Translations under genes and position numbers: made by a program | In this document: one piece after another, positions 1 through 6,518 of the stretch | How positions within the stretch are numbered: the stretch's first letter is position 1 | How the letters are laid out: the number at the start of each line of letters is the position of its first letter | NCBI GenBank assembly: GCA_031376425.1 | Contig: JANMDR010000322.1 | Location: 1 to 6,518, forward strand | DNA from: JANMDR01 sp031376425 | Lineage (GTDB): Bacteria; Pseudomonadota; Gammaproteobacteria; Burkholderiales; Usitatibacteraceae | DNA length: 6,518 bases | Reading direction: 5' to 3' | The notes under the pieces: generated by a model | Seen by the model: the letters and a program-made list of their open reading frames with translations, nothing else | What the model was told of the DNA's origin: nothing | Database searches by the model: none

Positions 1-12
1 ATTCACCACCGT

Positions 13-735
13 GTTTTAGTCCGTCCGCGCGTGAAGCGCGACCGTCAGGAAAGGGTGACTGGAGCTTTATTACTGAAGAAGCGTTTTAGTCCGTCCGCGC
101 GTGAAGCGCGACCGTCAGATTCGTGGGCTAATTGAGGAGCGCCAAGATTTTCTGTTTTAGTCCGTCCGCGCGTGAAGCGCGACCGTCAGTCTCAGTGGCG
201 AAGTTCGTTAGCGAGGTAAAAGTTTTAGTCCGTCCGCGCGTGAAGCGCGACCGTCAGACTGCAAGCGCTGCAGGCCATTGCGCAAAATAGTTTTAGTCCG
301 TCCGCGCGTGAAGCGCGACCGTCAGTTCGGTGGATTAGCAGGACGCACTTTAGGCGGGTTTTAGTCCGTCCGCGCGTGAAGCGCGACCGTCAGCATTATC
401 GATAATATTTCTGGTAACTTGGTAGGGTTTTAGTCCGTCCGCGCGTGAAGCGCGACCGTCAGCTGATGACGCCTTTGAACAGCTAATCACGATGTTTTAG
501 TCCGTCCGCGCGTGAAGCGCGACCGTCAGAGTATGCGCTCGCTTGGCATGGATAAATTAGCGGTTTTAGTCCGTCCGCGCGTGAAGCGCGACCGTCAGAC
601 ATCACTCGCAATCTCGACACACACTACAAAAAGTTTTAGTCCGTCCGCGCGTGAAGCGCGACCGTCAGAAACGCCGAACGAGGCAATAAAAAAACAAATG
701 TTTTAGTCCGTCCGCGCGTGAAGCGCGACCGTCAG
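13..735 (-). CRISPR. CRISPR array, 11 identical 36-bp repeats with 10 spacers (continues past the left edge)
   Basis: Repeats start at 13, 83, 154, 222, 290, 358, 427, 494, 563, 633 and 700, and all 11 copies are identical. On the plus strand each begins GTTTTAGT and ends ACCGTCAG. Spacers are 31-35 bp and all differ. Repeat positions 14-18 (CGCGC) and 24-28 (GCGCG) form a hairpin around a GTGAA loop, extendable by two pairs past a single-base bulge. The minus strand is the likely transcribed strand: read that way the repeat ends in ACTAAAAC, resembling the AAAC-ending 5' handle of many type I and III crRNAs. The AT-rich non-coding leader also lies at the 735 side, and the cas genes are co-directional. 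Bases 1-12 look like part of a further spacer, so the leader-distal end is not seen. The variable spacer length fits type III. Spacer sources cannot be named from sequence alone. Confidence 0.98.
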
Positions 736-982
736 AGCATAGTATACACGCCCCGCCAGTAGTGCGTCTTCAGGGCATTATCTGCTGAGAAAATAAATAG
801 CGGCCTGATTTTCAGTTTTTCGCCCATTTTTAGCACTTTATTCAATTAAATCAATGAGATGCCGACTATTAGAAAATCGGTTACTTTTATGCATACATAT
901 CGTGATTGTGTCTATTTTAATATGGCCTAAATTGTGCCGTGATTTTTGTTGAGTTGGTTATGATTAGCATTCCCATTATTAT
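736..982 (-). promoter_or_regulatory. Probable CRISPR leader, non-coding
   Basis: This 247-bp AT-rich stretch lies between the stop codon of the large RAMP gene and the first repeat. I find no convincing gene in it on either strand and no strong GC-stem plus U-tract terminator. Its position, composition and the perfect repeat next to it fit a leader that carries the array promoter and the spacer integration site. The lack of a clear terminator means the effector operon may also read through into the array. Confidence 0.7.
827..854 (-). promoter_or_regulatory. Candidate sigma70-type promoter for pre-crRNA
   Basis: On the minus strand TTGATT (854-849) is followed after 16 bp by TAAAAA (832-827). 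Each box matches the consensus at only about 4 of 6 positions. Transcription would start near 820, about 85 nt before the first repeat, which is a plausible geometry for a leader. Other AT-rich matches exist nearby, including TATACT at 746-741 right against the repeat, so this choice is tentative. Confidence 0.25.
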
Positions 983-3900
983 TCAAGGTTTTTCATACTT
1001 TTTCACGCGTTCAAGTGATGGAAGTTGGTGGGGATTATTAATTTGGGTAAGAAATTGGGGAGCAGGGTGGCCGCCTGTGTCAGAATCATTGTTGGTAAAC
1101 CATTGATAGGTTTCTGTTTCTATGGGAAGGTCTAGTAACTGCGGAACGTGCACAGGATAAACCACATTTTTTGGATTACCAAGGGCTAGCAGGGCAGTTT
1201 TGGCTTCGCTACTACCAGACGCACTTTCACGGTAGTGCTTAGCAAAAGTTTGTAGTAGGTTTTTATCTTCCACATGATAGCGGCTTTCATTGATGGCATC
1301 ACTGCCGTAGCGCTGCTGCCGATTGATGAGTTTAATTGCGGTGGGTTCAAGATGCATGCTACCTAAGCCAATGGCTTTGCCCATGCCAAGTTTATGGCGA
1401 AAGTTATCATCTGGTTTGAGCGCAAACGCAAGTAGCGCAAGTTCCGTGTCGCTTAAATTATCGAAGGCAATGTTGAAGGTAAATTTTGTTTTTTCAGGGA
1501 GCAATTGCGCGTGCACTCTTTGCTTGTCGTGCTCATCAACTGGGTCACCATTAGGTTTATTTGGCTTAGGTGGGCTTGCTATTTTCTCAGCTTGCCAAGG
1601 AAGGGTGCCGTCATCACTGATGACGCCGTTTGTGTCTAACGGCTGGATAGTGGTGCCGTCTGGTTTACGCAAAGCATGAAGATAATGCTTACGGCCATGT
1701 AGACGGTGCTTTTCGGGCGATAACTCCGCTTTGGGAATATACTTATCGGCATTTGTTCCTCTAAAGTACATGGCGGGTGAGGGTGGCTTGGGGCTGCTGA
1801 GGAGCTTAAGAGCCACTTGCTTTGTGTTAATTGACTCATTGCAGACGGCGTCTGAAAAACGCAATTTCCCAGCAAAGGCTAAGGCCTGAGGAGCGGGATT
1901 TAGGCCATTTTTAGTATCCTTAACGTTTTCTGTTTTCGGAGTAATTTCCACAAAACCCAATAACATTTCAGCGGGTGAAATATGGTGGCGTACAGGCGCG
2001 AATGGTTGTAGTTCTGTGTGTGCCAAGAAGTCTTGATAGCGCACGGCACGGTGCTTATAGGTAATTAAACCACGCCAAATAGCGGAATATGCAAACTGAG
2101 TAACAGTGTTGCCCACCTTTGAATAATAAACGAGGTCACCAGGTTTAGGTGTTAAGGCCAGTTGCTCAAATTTAATTTTAGGATTCTGATTTTCGTTCCG
2201 CTTTAATGACGCTAACGTAGTAGACCAGCTACCAGGTTTGTTCGGAGTAGCAACACATTCCACGCGATGATAAGGGGGAGCCGAAAGAATTTCATTATTT
2301 AAAAGATTGCCTGAAGGATACGCATCGTCATTGGCATGTTTGCCCAGATATAAAAGGGTTTGCTGATTCGCCAGTAATGCAAAGCTTGTCATCGCGTCGG
2401 GATTGACAGTCAAGGCAGACTGCGATGTTCGGGACGGCTTGTTAGTAAACTCAATTTCCTTTCGCGCTGGCTTGTCATCTAATTGCCGTGCATTCGGTAG
2501 CTGTGGCAACATAAGCGCAAAGTAGCGCGTTTTAGGTGTAGCTGAGGGCAGAAATTTTGAGTAGTGGTTGTCTTTTGTTAAAGGTTCAACAAGCAAATTA
2601 CCGTGCGTATCCTTTAAAAAAATGCCTAAGTTTCTGAGGGCGCTCGCTGCCTTAAATCGATAGGAAATAATCGCTTCTGTATCTAACACCCGCATTGCCG
2701 AACCACTTGCCGCTTCAGCGATGCTGCCAATGCAGCCTTTGAGGGTGGAACTGGGTATTACAAATTTTTCACCGAGCTTATAGGGGAATACAGTTTCGGA
2801 TTTATCTTCGTTTTTATCTTCGTTTTTCCTTCTGACCCCTCCCACTATAAACGGAGTCTCAGCCGTTAGCTTGCATTCAATAACTCCACTATGTAAAGGC
2901 TCATTGACAGTGGAACCGTAAATAGCATGACTGTGCGCATGTAATGTACCGCCAACTTTCCAGTTTGTTTTGTCTTTATCTTCAAAGCCAGTACGTTTTG
3001 CCCAAGCCGGTAAATCTACTTTAGTTGCAGGAATGAAGTGGTAGGTGTTGTGGAAATGATTTTTTTCTTTCGTGGTAGTCGTTGTTGGCCGCTTTGTATC
3101 TGGCGTATGCTGCGGCAGGTTTTGGGTGAGGCTGCTGTTGATTGTTATCGGTGTGCCATTGGCATTTGCTAAATCTCGAAGTGCTTTTAGTATGGTTGTT
3201 TCAGCAGCATTGTTGCTTAGCGCTGTTGCAGCGGTTGGTGTTAAGTTTGCACCACCTTTCGCCGTCACCGTACATGCGCCATAATCCTTCCGTTTGCCCC
3301 AACCCAGCGGTATATCACCTTCTGCTAAATCGCGTAGCGTAAGCAGCAACAGGCCTTTGGCGGCATCGCGCAAATGGCTGGATATTTGCAGCGTCGCGCT
3401 AAATTTTGGCTGATAAAAGCTGTGGGCATTAAATTTAGCGCCATCCTTACCGCCACCGGTAAAGCGATCAATGGCAATGAAGTCTTGCTTGTGGAATACA
3501 CCTGAATTGGTACATTGCGGCGGCGCGGGTTGGGTGAGTTTTGATGCATTGTGAGTATTGCCGTAGAGTTCAACAATTAGGGCATCGCCAGCGTTTGTCA
3601 TGGCAGCAATATTTTCATCTTGATTGGCAGGTACGCCACCCGCGCCACTGCAGGCTATGCCCAGTGTGCGCAGTATCTTTTCTGATTGGCTGCGCAGTGC
3701 GCCATGCAGGGTTTTGGCTGGCAAAACAGGATTACCCTTGGCATCTAGGCGCGGTGCGTGGGCAATAGCATTGGTGCCTTTTGAAGTACGAGCGGGTTCG
3801 TTTACCAAAAATAAGCCGGTGAAGGCGATTTTAAGCTCGATTTGAATCATTGGTGTTGCAGAAGGTGACAATACACACGCTGCAAAATTCTCAACTTCAG

Positions 3901-4663
3901 AAGCGCTTTTCTGCCATGTATTTTTGCAACCGCCAGTTAGCCACGCTGTTAGCTCGTCTGCGCCAAAATAGTTTACCTTTAAAGAGCTGCACTCCAGCCT
4001 GCCATACCCGCGCCGCGTATCGGCACCGAGCGTTAAACCGCCTTGCGGGGTTGCGGCGTTTAGAAGACTAGCAAGGTGTTTTACTAGTGCTTCGCCCATT
4101 TCTTTGCCGTGGTGTTGTACTAGCATGGTGCTGCTAAATGTGGTGCCTGCTGGTACGTATTCGGTGGTGAACAGGTGCCGGTCTTTGGCGGTGCCACGGT
4201 CACGGTCTATGCTGGTGGAGGTTTCTTGGTAAGTTTTGCGGGTGGAGCAGAAGTTGGCTAAGTTTTGTGCGGTGTCGTCGGTGATTTTTGTTGAACCAAA
4301 ATGCGCATCATAAAAATCTACCATGCCCGATTGGCGACGTTTAGCATCGGTAGCGCCAAAAAGCTGCTCCATGTGGTTCGATAAGGTTGGGTTAGTAGCG
4401 TTAAGTTTTTCGCTTAATGCCCGTAACGCGCCCTTTAGTGCTGTGCCTGATAAATAGGGCTTGCCCGAGGCATTTAGCGCCACCGCGTTGACCTGCGTCA
4501 TGGCGCCGTCTTCAAGCTCATTGCCTAAAATGGTGGTGCCATCGCCAATAGCCAGAGGACTATTGTTGGTAAAAGTACAGGTGATCCACCAGCGGTGGGC
4601 GTAGGCTAGCTTGGGTTTTTCGGTGTCCGTATCGTTGCGTGTAGTTTGCGCAGTCGCGTTCAT
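983..4663 (-). CDS. Multi-domain RAMP protein: two Cas7-like domains fused to a TIGR03986-like Cas7 with large insertion
   Basis: This 1226-residue protein is a probable crRNA-binding backbone subunit of a type III effector. Unit 1 (about 25-232) has SGTALKGALR at 72-81, LFG at 101-103, SIDRDRGTAKDRHLF at 151-165 and a Gly/Arg loop LGADTRRGYGRL at 212-223, all Csm3-like. Unit 2 (about 272-470) has LPAKTLHGALR at 314-324, IAIDRFTGGG at 396-405 and PLGWGKRKDYG at 452-462. A Thr-rich linker (471-535) leads to unit 3 (536-1226). Unit 3 has YHFIPAT at 541-547, IPSSTLKG at 636-643, the NLSDTELALLAFAL segment at 1069-1082, LGMGKAIGLGSM at 1092-1103 and a VVYP motif near 1167, as in TIGR03986 RAMPs. 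About 365 residues (690-1055) separate its two halves. The start is set by GGAG 7 nt upstream and by the ATGA overlap with the preceding gene. No CxxC zinc motif, signal peptide or membrane segment is seen. The architecture resembles Cas7-2x plus Cas7-insertion of III-D variants joined in one chain. The RAMP assignment is firm; the subtype is inference. Confidence 0.9.
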   Translation of the reverse strand: MNATAQTTRNDTDTEKPKLAYAHRWWITCTFTNNSPLAIGDGTTILGNELEDGAMTQVNAVALNASGKPYLSGTALKGALRALSEKLNATNPTLSNHMEQLFGATDAKRRQSGMVDFYDAHFGSTKITDDTAQNLANFCSTRKTYQETSTSIDRDRGTAKDRHLFTTEYVPAGTTFSSTMLVQHHGKEMGEALVKHLASLLNAATPQGGLTLGADTRRGYGRLECSSLKVNYFGADELTAWLTGGCKNTWQKSASEVENFAACVLSPSATPMIQIELKIAFTGLFLVNEPARTSKGTNAIAHAPRLDAKGNPVLPAKTLHGALRSQSEKILRTLGIACSGAGGVPANQDENIAAMTNAGDALIVELYGNTHNASKLTQPAPPQCTNSGVFHKQDFIAIDRFTGGGKDGAKFNAHSFYQPKFSATLQISSHLRDAAKGLLLLTLRDLAEGDIPLGWGKRKDYGACTVTAKGGANLTPTAATALSNNAAETTILKALRDLANANGTPITINSSLTQNLPQHTPDTKRPTTTTTKEKNHFHNTYHFIPATKVDLPAWAKRTGFEDKDKTNWKVGGTLHAHSHAIYGSTVNEPLHSGVIECKLTAETPFIVGGVRRKNEDKNEDKSETVFPYKLGEKFVIPSSTLKGCIGSIAEAASGSAMRVLDTEAIISYRFKAASALRNLGIFLKDTHGNLLVEPLTKDNHYSKFLPSATPKTRYFALMLPQLPNARQLDDKPARKEIEFTNKPSRTSQSALTVNPDAMTSFALLANQQTLLYLGKHANDDAYPSGNLLNNEILSAPPYHRVECVATPNKPGSWSTTLASLKRNENQNPKIKFEQLALTPKPGDLVYYSKVGNTVTQFAYSAIWRGLITYKHRAVRYQDFLAHTELQPFAPVRHHISPAEMLLGFVEITPKTENVKDTKNGLNPAPQALAFAGKLRFSDAVCNESINTKQVALKLLSSPKPPSPAMYFRGTNADKYIPKAELSPEKHRLHGRKHYLHALRKPDGTTIQPLDTNGVISDDGTLPWQAEKIASPPKPNKPNGDPVDEHDKQRVHAQLLPEKTKFTFNIAFDNLSDTELALLAFALKPDDNFRHKLGMGKAIGLGSMHLEPTAIKLINRQQRYGSDAINESRYHVEDKNLLQTFAKHYRESASGSSEAKTALLALGNPKNVVYPVHVPQLLDLPIETETYQWFTNNDSDTGGHPAPQFLTQINNPHQLPSLERVKKYEKP
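2801..2824 (-). repeat. 12-bp perfect tandem duplication inside the large RAMP gene
   Basis: TTTATCTTCGTT occurs twice in direct succession on the plus strand. It keeps the frame and encodes NEDK twice (residues 614-621). This lies in the charged loop between the first strand of the third Cas7-like unit and its IPSSTLKG motif, a loop that varies in length between RAMP proteins. It looks like a slippage duplication tolerated in an exposed loop. Confidence 0.9.
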
Positions 4664-6453
4664 TTTGTGTCTCCGGTTAGTGTTGCTACGGTTACGCCTT
4701 GTGCATCTGGTTCCCAGCTAGAGTGCTCGTCATAGTTCACGGCAATCTCACCAAAGCCATTAGCGGGCTGGTAGGGGTTGGTATCCCAATGGCTGTATTG
4801 CGCGCCCCATGATGACGGGATAGGTAGGCCGGTGGACAGCCATTTTTCTAGCAACTTTTTAGCTTTTTCCACATTAACTATGTTTAGCGCAAATACAGCG
4901 CCTGCTTCGGTGAGCAGCCACGGCTTATATTTGTCGGTTTGTTTAAAACGTGCTTTTTGATATTTGCCGCCGCGCAAGGTTTGCGTGGCGTAAAAGTGGC
5001 TTAAGGTGAGGGCGCCGTCGCTAAGCTCTTTAAATGTTGCTTTATAAGCTCCGAGCAATGTGCCAACTTCACTGGTTTGTGCGGTAAGCAGTGCAGGGGT
5101 TTGTAGGGTGAGATAAACCATACCGCTATCTCTAAGGTCCGCAGTTGCACGATAAGGGTTAATTGCTGTAGCGTGCACTTTGGCTTTGGTTTTGCCTAAA
5201 CCAATTAAGCCGTGGCTAAACACATCTGCTATGAGGGTACTTACTACGTTGCGCTTATCTTCCGCTACACCAGTAATATCTACCACGGTGTGCCATTTTA
5301 AAAAATGCGCGGCCTCCTTGTTTGGTGCGTCGTAGCGTTCATGCAGCACTTGTGTGTAGGCAAATAATTTATTGTCTTCCGCCGTGCGGGTGGTGCTATC
5401 AATCGCGGTACGCACACGTAGCTCGGTGGTCGTTTCGGCCCAACCAAAGTGGTCATCCAATTCTGTATAGTTAGTAGGTGTTTTTGGCGACGCTTTCCAG
5501 TCTACAGAAAATTTTGGGGCGCTTAGATTTTCCCCTTTGCCTAGCACCACAGCGCTACTATAGGTTGCGAGGTCTAAGGCTACGCCGATGTTGTTGCGCT
5601 TAAATTCGATAAGTGACGCCGGGCGGGCGCACGGGCGCGTATCTTTGCTTGCGCAAAACGCATGACGAAACACGATTAAACTTAGCGTTTCGTCATCTGG
5701 AAGCTCTTCCCCCATTGCCAAACAGGTATCCACAAATGCACCTTTGAGCACATTACCCGGCACGATGGCACTGCCGTTAAATAGGTTCTCTTTTACGCTC
5801 GTCTCTGAAACCAGAAACGGGCGGTCAAACCGTAAATGGAGAGCTGCAGCGGTCGCGTTCTCAGGCCACGGTTGCACTGTGAACTCATGTTCTCGGCTCT
5901 CCACGGTCACGCTAGTTATTGCACCAAAACCTACTGTGTGGTCAGCGCCTAATGATGGAATAAGCTTCAATGCACCGGTGAGTAGCTTAACCACATTCTT
6001 AGCTTCAGATTCATTTATGAAAACGCTTGCACTGCCAGTAAATTCGAGGGGTTTACCAGATTTTGCAGCCTGTTCTATTACCTGAATTTGACCTTTTTCC
6101 ACAGCGCCAGTCGCGTCGTTGATTTGTATGCGTACTTGCGTTTGTGTGGGTAGCGTATCTTTTAAAACAAAGTCAGTGAACACAAGTTGTTTGCGCATCG
6201 CTTTGTAGGTGCCCTTTACGGGAGGCGCACCCAGCAGGGGTTTTAGAACTTCGAATGCATTGCCCCAATTATAAATTTCTTCAAGCAATCGGCCTTGCAC
6301 TAATGTACCGGGAAAGCATATTTGGTTGCGGTGGTTACGCAGCAGTGGCGTATCCATGCCAAAGCGTGAAGGCTGGGATGATGCGGTGCTGAAGGGGGTT
6401 TCAATATGGAAGACAATATTGAAATGGTGCAGCGTTTTTGTGTTGGTGGTCAT
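4660..6453 (-). CDS. Cas7-Cas5 (Csx10-like) RAMP fusion of a type III effector
   Basis: This 597-residue protein probably caps the 5' handle of the crRNA and supplies one backbone unit. Residues 9-185 form a Cas7-like domain: GMDTPLLRN at 32-40 aligns with the catalytic-Asp loop of Csm3 (candidate D34), followed by FPGTLVQGRL at 47-56, LLGAPP at 73-78 and a Gly loop LGADHTVGFG at 168-177. Residues 202-430 are a second RAMP fold, with IVPGNVLKGAF at 230-240, RTAIDSTTRTAEDNKLF at 348-364 and HGLIGLGKTKAK at 414-425. Residues 441-575 complete a Csx10/Cas5-like part, with a Csm4-type segment around TLRGGKYQKARF (492-503), KPWLLTEAGAVFAL (510-523) and NGFGEIAV (565-572). The chain ends soon after, so the Cas11 region found at the C-terminus of Cas7-Cas5-Cas11 fusions appears absent. 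The start has GGGGAGGG 9 nt upstream and lies 2 nt after the previous stop. The 3' end overlaps the next gene by 4 nt. It could alternatively be called a long Csx10. Confidence 0.87.
   Translation of the reverse strand: MTTNTKTLHHFNIVFHIETPFSTASSQPSRFGMDTPLLRNHRNQICFPGTLVQGRLLEEIYNWGNAFEVLKPLLGAPPVKGTYKAMRKQLVFTDFVLKDTLPTQTQVRIQINDATGAVEKGQIQVIEQAAKSGKPLEFTGSASVFINESEAKNVVKLLTGALKLIPSLGADHTVGFGAITSVTVESREHEFTVQPWPENATAAALHLRFDRPFLVSETSVKENLFNGSAIVPGNVLKGAFVDTCLAMGEELPDDETLSLIVFRHAFCASKDTRPCARPASLIEFKRNNIGVALDLATYSSAVVLGKGENLSAPKFSVDWKASPKTPTNYTELDDHFGWAETTTELRVRTAIDSTTRTAEDNKLFAYTQVLHERYDAPNKEAAHFLKWHTVVDITGVAEDKRNVVSTLIADVFSHGLIGLGKTKAKVHATAINPYRATADLRDSGMVYLTLQTPALLTAQTSEVGTLLGAYKATFKELSDGALTLSHFYATQTLRGGKYQKARFKQTDKYKPWLLTEAGAVFALNIVNVEKAKKLLEKWLSTGLPIPSSWGAQYSHWDTNPYQPANGFGEIAVNYDEHSSWEPDAQGVTVATLTGDTK
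4671..4674 (-). promoter_or_regulatory. Ribosome binding site of the 1226-residue RAMP protein
   Basis: GGAG on the minus strand ends 7 nt before the ATG at 4663, within the last codons of the preceding gene. With the ATGA stop/start overlap (4663-4660) it supports translational coupling and equal supply of the two subunits. Confidence 0.8.
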
Positions 6454-6455
6454 GA

Positions 6456-6518
6456 TTATTTACCCTCCCCATCTATAAGTGTGGGATTGATTGCCGGATT
6501 AGTTTCAGAATCAGCCGC
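6456..6518 (-). CDS. C-terminal end of an unidentified upstream operon gene (partial)
   Basis: The only minus-strand frame open to the window edge gives 20 residues ending LIDGEGK and then TAA at 6458-6456. It lies 2 nt before the ATG of the Cas7-Cas5 fusion, and the next gene's Shine-Dalgarno is embedded in its last codons, as expected for an operon. The tail is polar and disordered-looking and does not identify a family. By locus logic it could be Cas10, Cas11, Csx19 or another type III subunit, but nothing seen selects among them. Confidence 0.65.
   Translation of the reverse strand, partial: AADSETNPAINPTLIDGEGK
6463..6470 (-). promoter_or_regulatory. Ribosome binding site of the Cas7-Cas5 fusion
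   Basis: GGGGAGGG on the minus strand, containing the GGAGG core, ends 9 nt before the ATG at 6453. It sits inside the last codons of the upstream gene and fixes the start. Confidence 0.85.

Noticed and set aside
259..273. CTGCA/TGCAG inverted repeat inside a spacer
   Set aside because: It lies wholly within one spacer and most likely reflects the source sequence rather than array function.
512..706. Plus-strand ORF of 64 codons over the array
   Set aside because: It is formed by the CRISPR repeats themselves (a repeated RPRVKRDRQ-like segment) and has no coding logic.
13..735. Type II reading of the array because the plus-strand repeat begins GTTTTAG
   Set aside because: No Cas9 or tracrRNA-like anti-repeat is seen. 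The repeat hairpin, AAAC end on the minus strand, leader position and adjacent RAMP genes all point to type III and minus-strand transcription.
872..890. CCGA/TCGG inverted repeat as a terminator for the effector operon
   Set aside because: The stem has only 4 bp around an 11-nt loop and no U-tract follows, so it is too weak to call.
1323..1679. 118-codon plus-strand ORF within the large RAMP gene
   Set aside because: It is antisense to a gene with continuous family motifs, has low-complexity Ser/Leu composition and no ribosome binding site of note. The same applies to the other plus-strand ORFs at 3072-4071, 4778-4960 and 5744-6085.
1636..1875. Minus-strand overlapping ORFs in another frame (also 3325-3576)
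   Set aside because: These are out-of-frame shadows of the 1226-residue gene, with no domain resemblance and no start signal.

Overview
This window looks like the distal end of a type III CRISPR-Cas locus from a bacterium, with everything functional reading on the minus strand. Strong Shine-Dalgarno sites and mid-range base composition fit a Gram-negative bacterium, perhaps a gammaproteobacterium. That assignment is weak because no taxonomic marker is present.

Layout, right to left in the direction of transcription. (1) Positions 6518-6456 hold the last 20 codons of an upstream gene that cannot be identified. (2) Positions 6453-4660 encode a 597-residue RAMP fusion. Its N-terminal Cas7-like domain carries a well-placed candidate catalytic aspartate, and it is followed by a Csx10/Cas5-like part. 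(3) Positions 4663-983 encode a 1226-residue protein with two Cas7-like domains, a Thr-rich linker, and a third, much larger Cas7-like unit resembling the TIGR03986 RAMP family with a long insertion. The two genes share an ATGA overlap, and the first starts 2 nt after the upstream stop, so they form one operon. (4) Positions 982-736 are an AT-rich non-coding stretch that behaves as the CRISPR leader. (5) Positions 735-13 hold 11 identical 36-bp repeats and 10 spacers. The array runs off the left edge.

Together the two large proteins supply four Cas7-like units and one Cas5-like unit. That is the same Cas7 count as in the fused type III-D variant complexes (Cas7-Cas5-Cas11, Cas7-2x, Cas7-insertion) and in the single-chain type III-E effector Cas7-11. 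Here the subunits appear split 2+3 over two chains, with Cas7-2x apparently fused to Cas7-insertion and no Cas11 domain that I can see. This looks like an intermediate or parallel stage of effector fusion. The crRNA from the co-directional array would be bound along the Cas7 backbone and used to recognise RNA.

No Cas10, Cas6, Cas1, Cas2, Csx19 or ancillary nuclease lies inside the window. Their presence upstream decides the subtype. All family assignments come from reading motifs by eye, without database searches.
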